Notes under the pieces: generated by a model
Told to the model about the DNA's origin: nothing
Databases searched by the model: none
What the model saw: the letters and a program-made list of their open reading frames with translations, nothing else
Assembly (NCBI RefSeq): GCF_001971785.1
Contig: NZ_CP019389.1
Location: 3,545,001-3,609,000 of the forward strand
DNA: 64,000 nucleotides
Origin: Seonamhaeicola sp. S2-3
GTDB lineage: Bacteria; Bacteroidota; Bacteroidia; Flavobacteriales; Flavobacteriaceae
Direction of reading: 5' to 3'
Program-made: the position numbers and the translations under genes
Shown here: piece after piece, positions 25,901-34,201 of the stretch
Layout of the letters: each line of letters begins with the position of its first letter
How positions within the stretch are numbered: the first letter of the stretch is position 1

Positions 25901-28379
25901 TTTTAAATTCTTTAAAAGCATTAAACAATCCTTTTGGAAATGGTAATTCTCCGTTTTGAACATCTACACTTGTATCAACAACTTTTGAAAAATCAATTTC
26001 TTTTGAAGAAAAATCTAATAGATTTAATTTTTGAAGTATTTTTTCTATTCGGTTTAAAAGACTTTCTTTCCATTTTATATACCATTGTTCTTTCTCCCAT
26101 TTATCTTTTCCTAGTGGTTCGCTTAGCCGTATTAGTGGCAAAAGTTTTTTTAAAGCCTTTTCGGAATAAGCACTATACTTCGAATCAAATTTAGGGTAGT
26201 TTACAAAATCATTAATAATTTTTTCTTTTACAGCTTCATCAATATCATAACCTTTAAAAAAATTATTAAAAAATGTTTTTAAACTTTTATGATTGTTGGA
26301 AATTCTTTCTTTATAATTGACAGAATACAAATAATGCCAAAGCTCAAGCTCTTTTGATTGAGTTAAAAAACTTAAATATTCACTAAAACCACATCTTTTA
26401 AAACGCGTAGCAAAACTCACTCTTGTTTCATTCCCTTTTATTTCATCATCTTCTGGAAACTTCCAAACAAAATTTCCTAGTTTTTTATTATATGGAAGAT
26501 TGAAATTATCTTTACAAAATCTTAGGAGTTGTTCTTGACTTAATGATTTCTGATTATTTAATTTTTTAAATAGCTTTTGATAATCTTCTTCACTTTTGAT
26601 GTAAGTTTTAGTAACATCTACATTTGTTACTTTTTTACCTGTTGTTTCATCAATTTTTTCAACTTCTATAAGCTTTAAATTATGTAATTTATCCCATATT
26701 CTAAATTCTTGAAAATATGGATGTGATGCTGAAACAACTTTATTATAAATGGGTTCTTTTCGTACTTTTATTTCCCCTGTTTCTTTATCTATTTCTTCAA
26801 TCGGTTTACCCTCTTTATTTTCAATAGTTTTCCAATATTTTATTTCATATTTACAATTTGAAATTTCAGATTTCTTACTTTTTAAAGGACGTTGGTATAA
26901 TAAAATATCTTCAACTAATAAATGTTGAATAGCATTTTTATTTTTCAATAAGGTCTCTTGGTGTTTTTTATTTTTAGGGTATAGTGATTTCACACATTGT
27001 TCGAAAACCTTTTTGTCTTGCAAGTTTTTATAAAATTGTTTTTGTGTTGCAATAATTTGATTAAGTTCTTCTCGGTAAAAATCCCTATCCACCACTTGGA
27101 ACATCCCTCCAATGATTTTGGTATGTTTACCTGTTTTAGCATCACTTTTTAGTACGCTATATATTTTAGGCGAAATAAACTTATTAGCACTATTATCTTT
27201 ATTTTTATACCCTTGTGATATATTAAATTTAAGGGCTTCTTTTTCTGTTTTCTTTTTTAGCAATGTCCAATCGGATGAATTATCACTAAAATCTGGCTCT
27301 CTAAGTAATCTTTCTTTTCCTCTTATTTCTTTATTTTTCCCTTTATAATCATAAACGGTTTCTACTATGTAATCATAAGGTTTATTAAGAGCATTTTGAT
27401 ATTTATAAGTGAATTTGTTAACAGGAGGCTTTTCTTCTACCCAACCGTTTTCATAATTTAAAGTGTATTTATGTTTATTATTTTCTTTCTCATATTTTAC
27501 ATCTTGTATTTTTAATTCATAAATGTCAACAATTTTAAATTCTGTTTTTTTATTATCTACATTTCCTTCCTCATCAATTTTAGATGTTTTTACAACTTCT
27601 TTTAAGTCTCCTTTATAGGTCATTTGTTGATTTGAGCGCTCACAATAAATGAAGTTATCATTCCCTTCAAGATGTACTTCATAATATTGTCTTTCATTCT
27701 TATCTTTTTTTGGAATAACATCTTTTACTCTTAAATCTAATTCTTCAACAATTTCTCCTTCTTTTATAGATTTATCTTCAACTTCTGTTTTTTCATAACC
27801 CCTTTTTTGATTGTAGCTCAGAAGTACCCATGCCAATTCTTCTAAACTAATTTTTTTGGAAAGTGCTTTTTGCCTTAGATAATATAAAGTCCAATCATAA
27901 GGAATACGCTTGCCTTTTTCATCTTTAACATATTCTTTCCCAATATCATCAAGCATTTCTTTGTACGAACCCTTAAATAAAAATTCAGCTTTTTTACCTT
28001 TAGTTTTTGGTAAATATGCAATTTTTGGTTCTGCATATTTTTTGAAATGACCGCTTTTCTGTCCTTTTAAATTTGTAAAATCAATATCAAGACTATAATG
28101 CTTTGGAAGTGCGTCTAATAAATTAAGTACTAAATGAAGCCTATCTCTTCTAAGTAAATACCTTTCATTTAGTCTTCTTACCCCTCTCTTTTCAGTCCGT
28201 TGTGCTGCTGTACTGTTAATTTTTCCTTTACTTTCAAAATCTTTAACCTCATTAGCCTCCATTGGTATAATTCTAGAACCAAGTCCTAAAATTTTCACCA
28301 AATTGTTTTCATGATTGATTTCCACCAAAGCCCACCCAATAGAGTTGGTTCCTAGATCTAGTCCTAAAACTGTTTTCAT
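22950..28379 (-). CDS. cas9: type II-C CRISPR-associated endonuclease Cas9, very large form (1809 aa)
   Basis: RNA-guided nuclease that cuts both DNA strands. Seen in order: RuvC-I (LGLDLGTNSIGWALVE, Asp8), arginine-rich bridge helix (about 58-85, RTEKRGVRRLNERYLLRRDR), a long recognition region, RuvC-II (RIHLEVGREL, Glu912), HNH (NIDHIFPQ, His1050, plus the Asn-containing VEVELNKLKSNQTARAF), RuvC-III (DHRHHALDALIVAL, His1256 and Asp1259) and a PAM-interacting region of about 550 residues. All catalytic residues are present. Length is well above the 1000-1500 residues usual for II-C. Part of the excess is a tandem pair of similar segments at about 213-245 and 286-316. The absence of csn2 and cas4 supports II-C. 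It heads the operon with cas1 and cas2. Confidence 0.97.
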   Translation of the reverse strand: MKTVLGLDLGTNSIGWALVEINHENNLVKILGLGSRIIPMEANEVKDFESKGKINSTAAQRTEKRGVRRLNERYLLRRDRLHLVLNLLDALPKHYSLDIDFTNLKGQKSGHFKKYAEPKIAYLPKTKGKKAEFLFKGSYKEMLDDIGKEYVKDEKGKRIPYDWTLYYLRQKALSKKISLEELAWVLLSYNQKRGYEKTEVEDKSIKEGEIVEELDLRVKDVIPKKDKNERQYYEVHLEGNDNFIYCERSNQQMTYKGDLKEVVKTSKIDEEGNVDNKKTEFKIVDIYELKIQDVKYEKENNKHKYTLNYENGWVEEKPPVNKFTYKYQNALNKPYDYIVETVYDYKGKNKEIRGKERLLREPDFSDNSSDWTLLKKKTEKEALKFNISQGYKNKDNSANKFISPKIYSVLKSDAKTGKHTKIIGGMFQVVDRDFYREELNQIIATQKQFYKNLQDKKVFEQCVKSLYPKNKKHQETLLKNKNAIQHLLVEDILLYQRPLKSKKSEISNCKYEIKYWKTIENKEGKPIEEIDKETGEIKVRKEPIYNKVVSASHPYFQEFRIWDKLHNLKLIEVEKIDETTGKKVTNVDVTKTYIKSEEDYQKLFKKLNNQKSLSQEQLLRFCKDNFNLPYNKKLGNFVWKFPEDDEIKGNETRVSFATRFKRCGFSEYLSFLTQSKELELWHYLYSVNYKERISNNHKSLKTFFNNFFKGYDIDEAVKEKIINDFVNYPKFDSKYSAYSEKALKKLLPLIRLSEPLGKDKWEKEQWYIKWKESLLNRIEKILQKLNLLDFSSKEIDFSKVVDTSVDVQNGELPFPKGLFNAFKEFKNKEDFKRLNLTQASYLVYGRHSELAKAKYWVSPDDIRKQLHQELKQHSLNNPIAEKVLLEMMQVVADVWDYYGRGKQNFFSRIHLEVGRELKMSAKNKDSYSKQMSGNRSQNKRIRQVLEEFLAITPYNAIPNNKDHFERLKIVEDAAVTRNNFDKKFFEENEKLKNGNITKKNIEDILKKAHITKEDFEKYKLWIEQGYRSLYSGQIIKLTDLFNGNKYNIDHIFPQALVTNNSLSNKVVVEVELNKLKSNQTARAFIQARNGQSYLGIPVCSEEEYVNVINTQFSGTKRFILLSKDIPKEFTNSQLNNVRHIARKAMELLSHIVREKGEIEFRSKNVLPVTGKITTELKRAWKLDQVWTELVAPRYMRLNKLIQPELFSDDSKEDKSCLFGRWQISKSGHQYFDCNLDKSIREKDESYDIKRIDHRHHALDALIVALCTEDHVNYINNINANSSSDNYGKQKQIEKYRQTLKRKIMFTKKDTEQNERNWFFMLPGEYREKGDVKNSRRDTVVEMTYLYKSFDSFGQDYKKMILTALQYTVVTFKQNLRVINKSINRYNNTPNKNKFAVQNTNLGQKTNWAIRRQMSKETIYGKRIVNNQELRVEREWLNEKFNRAKIKKITDRGIQQILNNHLMQFDTVKLPFEEAVKYKYLDAAIEKHELEAIVSDTTNDFNSIEDLIEYLKENKFKYQKTNYSILNVFIEKVSHRDFRDEKLENGKNRYEIDEHPEMAFTPEAIEKMNEPNNLKKLNKGKDHKPIYKVQTFQGFGKERTISEDALSVKSKQFVVTAAGSNLYLGFYERVYQDDNGNKVRERKFKDIGLIDLIETLKQDSSNRLHPLPNKIYDKKKNEFQRIFTLSPLDLVYIPTPEEIENSTKVDFQNLSTEQLDRIYKYVDGGEEIANFVPYSVSKPIWRFHGKKNKEIYNELKIENKINISEKDLIQNEFGLGSQQNKNQNMIDGKTQVKKYCWKLKVDRLGNISKA

Positions 28380-28444
28380 TTGTTATATGTTTTGTTGGTA
28401 AAATTTATCTAATATTTCTTTAATCTTGTTACGGAAAACCGCAT

Positions 28445-28474
28445 TTGAAATCCTTAAATTTTTATTTATCTTTA
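28445..28474 (+). promoter_or_regulatory. tracrRNA promoter (TTG-N19-TATCTTTA)
   Basis: TTG (28445-28447) and TATCTTTA (28467-28474) are separated by exactly 19 bp. This matches the Bacteroidota -33/-7 consensus TTG-N19-TAnnTTTG except at the last base. The CRISPR repeat contains the same arrangement, also ending TTTA. Transcription should start near 28480, right at the anti-repeat. Confidence 0.7.
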
Positions 28475-28479
28475 CACCA

Positions 28480-28562
28480 CTGAAAGCAATTCACAATAAG
28501 GATTATTCCGTTGTGAAAACATTTAAAGCGGCATAGATTTAATCTTATGTCGCTTTCTTTTT
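28480..28562 (+). ncRNA. tracrRNA
   Basis: The anti-repeat CTGAAAGCAATTCACAA (28480-28496) is an exact 17-nt complement of repeat bases 2-18. A nexus-like hairpin follows (AAGG-ATTATT-CCGTT, about 28498-28512), then a linker. The terminator stem AAAGCG...CGCTTT (28525-28556), with inner CATA/TATG pairing, ends in a T run to 28562. The RNA guides crRNA processing and Cas9 loading. It is divergent from cas9, whose start is 100 bp away. Exact ends are inferred. Confidence 0.9.
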
Positions 28563-28715
28563 CCTGTAAATGGCTTCATGAGCGCAAACTATTAAATCAT
28601 AAAATTTGCGAGTAAAACATCTAAACCACCTCAACTTTTATTCAAGGTGTTTATTTTATAAATGTTTTAGTTGTTTTTAATTTAAAAAGATTAAAATGTA
28701 CTTTTTAAATGACCT

Positions 28716-28739
28716 TTAAAAAGCGATAAAGAAATCGCT
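28716..28739 (-). terminator. intrinsic terminator on the minus strand downstream of the YciO/TsaC-like gene
   Basis: Read on the minus strand: AGCGAT-TTCTTT-ATCGCT, then TTTTT. It lies 75 bp beyond the stop at 28815 and separates that gene from the cas operon. The rest of 28563-28814 holds another small hairpin (CACCT/AGGTG, about 28635-28657) but no gene. Confidence 0.65.
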
Positions 28740-28814
28740 CTGTTATTAATAAAATAACATTAAAGGCGCTCTAAATGTAAGAAAAAAAATATAAAATAGG
28801 TGTTGAATTACATT

Positions 28815-29435
28815 TTAAAATATCTCCAAATCTCCTTTACCTTCTCTTACAATAACAGGTTCATCTGTAGATAAATCTACTACTGTAGAAGGTATATTAT
28901 CACCATATCCGCCATCAATAACAGCATCTACTTTATTAGCCCATTTTTCAAAAATAAGTTCTGGGTCTGTAGTGTACTCTATAATTTCGTCATCATCGTG
29001 AATTGAGGTTGAGATTATAGGATTCCCCAAGGCTTTTACAATTTCTAAAGCAATATTATTATCAGGCACACGAATACCCACCGTTTTTTTCTTTTTAAAT
29101 GGGTTGGGCAAGTTTTTAGAACCTGGAAGAATAAAGGTATAGGCTCCTGGTAAGTTTCGTTTTAATAATTTAAATACCGAGGTATCTATTTGTTTAACAT
29201 AATCACTTAAATTACTTAAGTCATGACAAATAAAAGAAAAATTAGACTTTTCTAGTTTTACCCCCTTTATTCTAGCCACACGTTCTAAGGCTTTAATATT
29301 AGTAATATCACACCCTAAACCATAAACCGTATCGGTAGGGTAAATTATAAGTCCGCCCCTTTTAAGAATAGCAACAACTTTATCAATCTCCCTTGGGTTA
29401 GGGTTTTCTTCATAAATTCTTAAAAATTCTGCCAT
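28815..29435 (-). CDS. Sua5/YciO/YrdC-family protein (threonylcarbamoyl-AMP synthase-like)
   Basis: 206 residues. It shows the YrdC fold signature IYPTDTVYGLGCDITN near residue 31, KSNFSFICHDLSNLSDYV, LLKRNLPGAYTFIL, KKKTVGIRVPDN, NPIISTSIHDDD and the ending PSTVVDLSTDEPVIVREGKG. The family makes threonylcarbamoyl-adenylate for the t6A tRNA modification. Length and the C-terminal half are closer to YciO than to TsaC, so the enzymatic role in t6A is likely but not certain. Confidence 0.88.
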   Translation of the reverse strand: MAEFLRIYEENPNPREIDKVVAILKRGGLIIYPTDTVYGLGCDITNIKALERVARIKGVKLEKSNFSFICHDLSNLSDYVKQIDTSVFKLLKRNLPGAYTFILPGSKNLPNPFKKKKTVGIRVPDNNIALEIVKALGNPIISTSIHDDDEIIEYTTDPELIFEKWANKVDAVIDGGYGDNIPSTVVDLSTDEPVIVREGKGDLEIF

Positions 29436-29580
29436 AGTAATTTATTGTTTAACACTTACAAAGTAACTATTATTTTTTTAAGTATTTAATGAGGTTTGTT
29501 AGGTTATACTTTAATTCATAATTAACAATTAAAAAAGCGTGTTTTGTAACAATTCATTAATAAATGAGTCTTAATAATAT

Positions 29581-30543
29581 ATGCCAAAGTTATACATTAT
29601 ATTATTTTTTCTATGTAACATCAATGTTAGTTTAGCTAATAATGGTGTTATTAATCCTATTAAATTTTATAAGGCCGAAACTATTAACAAACACACTACT
29701 AGAATTCCATTTAAATTAGTAGACCATTTAATAGTTGTAGAAGCAAAATTACTAAACCAAAAAGGTAATTTTATTATTGATACGGGCTCTGAAAGTATGA
29801 TTCTTAACAAAGTTCATTTTTCTGATTTATATGAAAACCAGAGAAAAAGACAAACTGCTACAGGTGTTTTAAATTCTGTAGAAGACCGTTATGAAAAACA
29901 AATAAAAGAATTTATATTACATAATTTTAAATTAGAAAATAAAACATCAGACGTTATTAACTTAGCCCATATTGAAAAAACTAAAAAAATTAAAATACTA
30001 GGTATTATTGGTTACAATATTTTAAAAGATTACGAGGTTTTTATAGACATGTATTTAAACCAAATTACATTAACAAAAGTTGATGATATAGGAAACAAGT
30101 TAAATAAAAACGTTTATTTAGAAAAAATTGTTGATAGTTTAGATTTCAATTTAAAAAATCATACTATTGTTGTAAATGGCAGTGTTAATAATCAGACTTT
30201 AAGATTTGGTATAGATACGGCAGCAGAATTTAATCAAATAAATAAGAGTGTTAACAAAAAAGTACTAAAGTATTTTATTCCTAAAAAGCGATTAACTTTA
30301 ACCGGAGCTAGTAACAGGCGTATTGAGGTTTTGGCAGGGAAATTGCACCGTGTTAAATTAAGTAAATCTATTTATTTTGGGCCTATGCTAACCGTTTTAA
30401 CTAATTTAAGCAAAATGAACGAAGCTTTTGGTACACACTTAGATGGTATTTTAGGCTATGAGTTTTTTGCTCAAAAAAGAGTTATTATTAATTATAAAAA
30501 AGAGACATTATACTTTATAAATTATCCATTAAACTACCATTGA
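29581..30543 (+). CDS. retropepsin-like aspartic protease, exported
   Basis: 320 residues with a signal peptide (cleaved near residue 19). Two lobes are visible: the first has GNFIIDTGSESMILN (Asp-Thr-Gly at about residue 63), the second RFGIDTAAEFNQIN (Asp-Thr-Ala). HLDGILGYEFFAQKRVIINY near the end is the family's Gly-Tyr-Asp/Glu strand. Two DTG-type motifs in one chain suggest a pepsin-like two-lobe arrangement. Substrate unknown. It overlaps the next gene by 4 bp (TTGA), so both are co-translated. Confidence 0.75.
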   Translation: MPKLYIILFFLCNINVSLANNGVINPIKFYKAETINKHTTRIPFKLVDHLIVVEAKLLNQKGNFIIDTGSESMILNKVHFSDLYENQRKRQTATGVLNSVEDRYEKQIKEFILHNFKLENKTSDVINLAHIEKTKKIKILGIIGYNILKDYEVFIDMYLNQITLTKVDDIGNKLNKNVYLEKIVDSLDFNLKNHTIVVNGSVNNQTLRFGIDTAAEFNQINKSVNKKVLKYFIPKKRLTLTGASNRRIEVLAGKLHRVKLSKSIYFGPMLTVLTNLSKMNEAFGTHLDGILGYEFFAQKRVIINYKKETLYFINYPLNYH

Positions 30544-31508
30544 AAAAGTTAATTCTACATATTACTTATGCTATAATTGCTTTAGTAAGTTTTACTTCAT
30601 ATAGTCAAAAGGATGATTTTAAAGGCTATAAAATTGAAGGTGATTCTGTAATTTTTACGTTTGACGTTAGAGACTACTCTAAATATACTCAGGAATTTAC
30701 CGGACAGGTATTAGATTTTCAAGATTTTGATATTGAAAATGTGGTGGTTGCTGGTGAGTTTAACCTGTGGTCTAGAGACCATTGGAAAATGAAACGCGTT
30801 AATGAATATATTTATCAACTTAAAAAGAGTATTTCTGATTTTACCGATGCGTTTTCATATGAATTTAAATTTGTAATAAACAATTCGTATTGGGCAGAAC
30901 CCTCTAAAAAAGCCCTAAATATTACCAAAGCAACTAAAAATGGTGTAAAACTAAATGGTGTTTACAACTTAAATATGTACACTGCTTACCCTAGTGAAGA
31001 TGGTAACGCGCATTTTAAATTATTAGGATTTAAAGAAGCTAAACATGTAATTTTAGCTGGTTCTTTTAACAAATGGAATGAATCTCTTTTTAAAATGCAT
31101 AAAACGTCTACGGGTTGGGAACTAACCTTACAAATGAAACCTGATGTTTACCAATACAGGTTTATTGTAGATGGACAATGGATGGAAGACCCACACAACC
31201 CCAACAAAACAAAAAATGAGTTTGGTGAGTATAACTCTGTTATTGACATAAAAGAATACACTGCTTTTAAACTACGCGGATACACCAATGCAAAAAAGGT
31301 AATTCTTGCAGGCTCTTTTAACAATTGGAATGAACACGAGTTTGAAATGCGCAAAATGGACTACGGCTGGAAGTACGTAGTACCATTATCTGGTGGCAAA
31401 CATCATTATAAATTCATAGTAGATGGTACATGGATTACAGACCCCAATAATGAGGTTAAAGAATATGATGGTAATGGCAATATAAACTCGGTTTGTATGG
31501 TAAAATAG
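30540..31508 (+). CDS. exported protein with three glycogen-binding-like (CBM48/AMPK-type) modules
   Basis: 322 residues from TTG at 30540, with a signal peptide (ending SYSQ). Three similar modules follow, each with VAGEFN-W or LAGSFN-W near its start: about residues 70-130, 160-225 and 250-315. Modules 2 and 3 also share YRFIVDGQWMEDP or YKFIVDGTWITDP. These resemble the carbohydrate-binding fold of AMP kinase beta subunits and CBM48. No catalytic domain is present. It is coupled to the aspartic protease gene. Carbohydrate binding is inferred from the fold only. Confidence 0.75.
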   Translation: MKKLILHITYAIIALVSFTSYSQKDDFKGYKIEGDSVIFTFDVRDYSKYTQEFTGQVLDFQDFDIENVVVAGEFNLWSRDHWKMKRVNEYIYQLKKSISDFTDAFSYEFKFVINNSYWAEPSKKALNITKATKNGVKLNGVYNLNMYTAYPSEDGNAHFKLLGFKEAKHVILAGSFNKWNESLFKMHKTSTGWELTLQMKPDVYQYRFIVDGQWMEDPHNPNKTKNEFGEYNSVIDIKEYTAFKLRGYTNAKKVILAGSFNNWNEHEFEMRKMDYGWKYVVPLSGGKHHYKFIVDGTWITDPNNEVKEYDGNGNINSVCMVK

Positions 31509-31514
31509 TTGTTT

Positions 31515-33845
31515 TTACCCCAACACTTCTAACTTAGCAAACCGTAGTAACAGCTTTTTAACGCCTCCGGCATCAAACTTAATTTCTGCTTTCATATCGG
31601 CACCTGTACCTTCAATTTTTAACACTTCTCCAGTACCAAAACGCAAATGTTTTACCATATTACCAACAGCTAGTTTACTATCAAACAAGTTAGTATTTCC
31701 GTTAGATTTTGAAACAGGTTTTAAATTTTTTGGTGTGGTAACCTGAAACTTAGGCGCTTCTTTTTTAGCAGGTCCTTTTTTAATAACAGCTTTTTTAGCG
31801 GGTTTAAACCTAACTTTATTAGGCTCAGGATCTCCAAAAATATCGGCATCTAACATGGGGTTAAAGCGCTGTTCTTCGGGTGGTGTTTGTATTTCTAAAT
31901 ATTGGTCGTCAATTTCTTCAATAAATCTACTAGGTTCAGCATCTATTAATTTACCCCAACGGTAACGCGATAACGCATAGGTTAAATAGGCTTGTTTTTC
32001 GGCTCTGGTAAGTGCTACGTAAAACAATCGGCGTTCTTCTTCTAATTCACTACGGGTATTCATACTCATAGCACTTGGGAATAAATCTTCTTCTAAACCA
32101 ACAATATATACATACGGAAATTCTAATCCTTTTGCTAAGTGAATAGTCATTAAGGCTACCTTATCACCATCATCTTTTTCATTGTCTAAATCGGTTGCTA
32201 AGGCCACATCTTCTAAAAATTCTGCTAAACTCCCTGTGGCATCGGCTATTTCTTTTTGGCCTTCAACAAAATCTTTCATACCGTTTAAGAGCTCTTCAAT
32301 ATTTTCCATTCTGGTAACACCTTCGGGCGTTCCATCTTTTTTAAATTCTCTTATTAAACCACTGCTTTTAGTTACATGTTCTGCTAATTCAAAAACATCG
32401 GCCGTTTGGTTCATTACTTGGTAACTCTCTATAAGTGTAACAAAGTTTTGAAGTTTTGCTTTGGTACCAGAATTTATTTTAACATTGGTTTTGTCAATGT
32501 TTTTCATAACCTCAAAAATAGACCTATTGTAAGCATTTGCAGCCACAACAAGCTTATCTATAGTAGTTTGCCCAATACCTCTTGCAGGAAAATTGATAAC
32601 ACGCTTAAGAGCTTCTTCATCTTTAGGGTTAATAATTAACCTTAAATACGATAATACATCTTTAATTTCTTTACGTTGGTAAAATGATAAGCCTCCGTAT
32701 ATTCTATACGGAATATCACGCTTCCGCAAGGCATCTTCAATAGAGCGCGATTGCGCATTGGTACGATACAAAATAGCAAAATCACTGTTTTTTAACTGAT
32801 GATTCATTTTATTGTCAAAAATAGTGCTTGCTACATAACGCCCTTCATCGGCATCGGTTAAAGAGCGGTGTACTATTATCTTTCCTCCCTCATCATTGGC
32901 TGTCCAAACCACCTTATCTAATTTGGTTTGGTTTTTATCTATTACAGAATTTGCAGCATTTACAATGTTTTTGGTAGAACGGTAATTTTGCTCTAACCTA
33001 AACACTTTTACATCATCATAATCTTTTTGAAAATTGAGAATATTATTAATGTTTGCACCACGGAAGGCGTAAATACTCTGCGCATCATCACCTACTACAC
33101 AAATATTTTGAAACTTATCAGACAGTGCTCTAACAATTAAATATTGAGAGTGATTGGTATCTTGATACTCATCTACCAAAATATATTTAAAACGGTTTTG
33201 ATACTTAGCTAACACCTCTGGAAAACGCGTTAACAACTCATTGGTTTTCAACAATAAATCATCAAAATCCATAGCGCCAGCTTTAAAACATCTATCTACA
33301 TATTCTTTATAGATATCTCCCATTTTTGGGCGACGCGCCATGGCATCGGCTTCTTTAAGTTCTGGATTTTGAAAATAAGCTCTTACCGTTATTAAACTGT
33401 TTTTATAAGACGAAATTCTAGAACGAATCTGCTTGTACTTATAAATATCTTTATCAAGATTCATTTCTTTAATAATAGATGCTATTAACCTATCAGAATC
33501 TTGTGTATCATAAATGGTAAAATTACTGGGGTAGCCCAATTTATCGGCCTCACTACGTAAAATTCTAGCAAAAACCGAATGGAATGTTCCCATCCATAAA
33601 TTTTTAGCTTCACTATCACCTACAATAGAAGCAATACGCTCTTTCATTTCGCGCGCCGCTTTATTAGTAAAGGTTAATGCTAAAATATTAAAGGCATCAA
33701 TACCCTTACTCATCATATAGGCTATTCTATAAGTAAGCACACGCGTTTTCCCAGAACCCGCGCCAGCAATAACTATCATGGGGCCTTCAATTTGCTTTGT
33801 AGGCTCTAACTGTGCATCATTAAGTTGGCTTAAATACTTTTCCAA
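31515..33845 (-). CDS. uvrD: UvrD/PcrA-type superfamily 1 DNA helicase
   Basis: 776 residues. It has all SF1A motifs: Walker A AGAGSGKT (27-34), LALTFTNKAAREMKERI, LVDEYQDTN (motif II), VVGDDAQSIYAFRGA (motif III), RLEQNYRST (motif IV), MTIHLAKGLEFPYVYIVGLE (motif V) and RRLFYVALTRAEKQAYL (motif VI). It unwinds DNA 3' to 5' in nucleotide excision repair and removes RecA. A Lys/Pro/Ala-rich linker (about 690-740) precedes a small C-terminal domain (GNMVKHLRFGTGEVLKIEG) typical of PcrA-like proteins. The gene converges on the CBM48-like gene, 6 bp apart. Confidence 0.93.
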   Translation of the reverse strand: MEKYLSQLNDAQLEPTKQIEGPMIVIAGAGSGKTRVLTYRIAYMMSKGIDAFNILALTFTNKAAREMKERIASIVGDSEAKNLWMGTFHSVFARILRSEADKLGYPSNFTIYDTQDSDRLIASIIKEMNLDKDIYKYKQIRSRISSYKNSLITVRAYFQNPELKEADAMARRPKMGDIYKEYVDRCFKAGAMDFDDLLLKTNELLTRFPEVLAKYQNRFKYILVDEYQDTNHSQYLIVRALSDKFQNICVVGDDAQSIYAFRGANINNILNFQKDYDDVKVFRLEQNYRSTKNIVNAANSVIDKNQTKLDKVVWTANDEGGKIIVHRSLTDADEGRYVASTIFDNKMNHQLKNSDFAILYRTNAQSRSIEDALRKRDIPYRIYGGLSFYQRKEIKDVLSYLRLIINPKDEEALKRVINFPARGIGQTTIDKLVVAANAYNRSIFEVMKNIDKTNVKINSGTKAKLQNFVTLIESYQVMNQTADVFELAEHVTKSSGLIREFKKDGTPEGVTRMENIEELLNGMKDFVEGQKEIADATGSLAEFLEDVALATDLDNEKDDGDKVALMTIHLAKGLEFPYVYIVGLEEDLFPSAMSMNTRSELEEERRLFYVALTRAEKQAYLTYALSRYRWGKLIDAEPSRFIEEIDDQYLEIQTPPEEQRFNPMLDADIFGDPEPNKVRFKPAKKAVIKKGPAKKEAPKFQVTTPKNLKPVSKSNGNTNLFDSKLAVGNMVKHLRFGTGEVLKIEGTGADMKAEIKFDAGGVKKLLLRFAKLEVLG

Positions 33846-33938
33846 ATCATCTTCAATTTTACAACGTGAAAATAACTAATGTTATGCTTTTATTAAGGGC
33901 TAATTATTAATAATTATAAACAATTCATATTAATAATT

Positions 33939-34098
33939 TGGGTGTTCCCACGCTTTAAGCGTGGTCGGGCTTTCCGTTATATCTTTTTAAACGTTCTTAA
34001 AAGCTGGTTTTCAATTTAATATAATTTTTATACCGCCCCATAATAATAGCTTATTTACTATGGTTTAAAAAGGATGCCACTACAATCCCTAACACAAC
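33939..34098. repeat. decayed dispersed intergenic repeat element
   Basis: The 356-bp gap 33846-34201 holds no gene. It has the hairpin CCACGC-TTTAA-GCGTGG (33948-33964), then TCGGGCTTTCCGTTATATCT, and at 34066-34098 AAAAAGGATGCCAC and CAATCCCTAACACAAC. These phrases resemble a palindromic repeat family seen between genes of many flavobacteria. Membership is from memory and needs a genome-wide search. Confidence 0.45.
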
Positions 34099-34201
34099 TT
34101 ATCTGCTATGTTATTTTTCTATACTAAGTTTTTGTATTAATTATGCAGGTATAATTCTTTTAATTTAAATATATTTAAACTTCAATTTTTACAGTTCAAA
34201 A

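Noticed and set aside
22950-28379. Type II-B assignment because of Cas9 size
   Set aside because: No cas4 is present and the operon is cas9-cas1-cas2 only; the 46-bp repeat and tracrRNA layout match Bacteroidota II-C.
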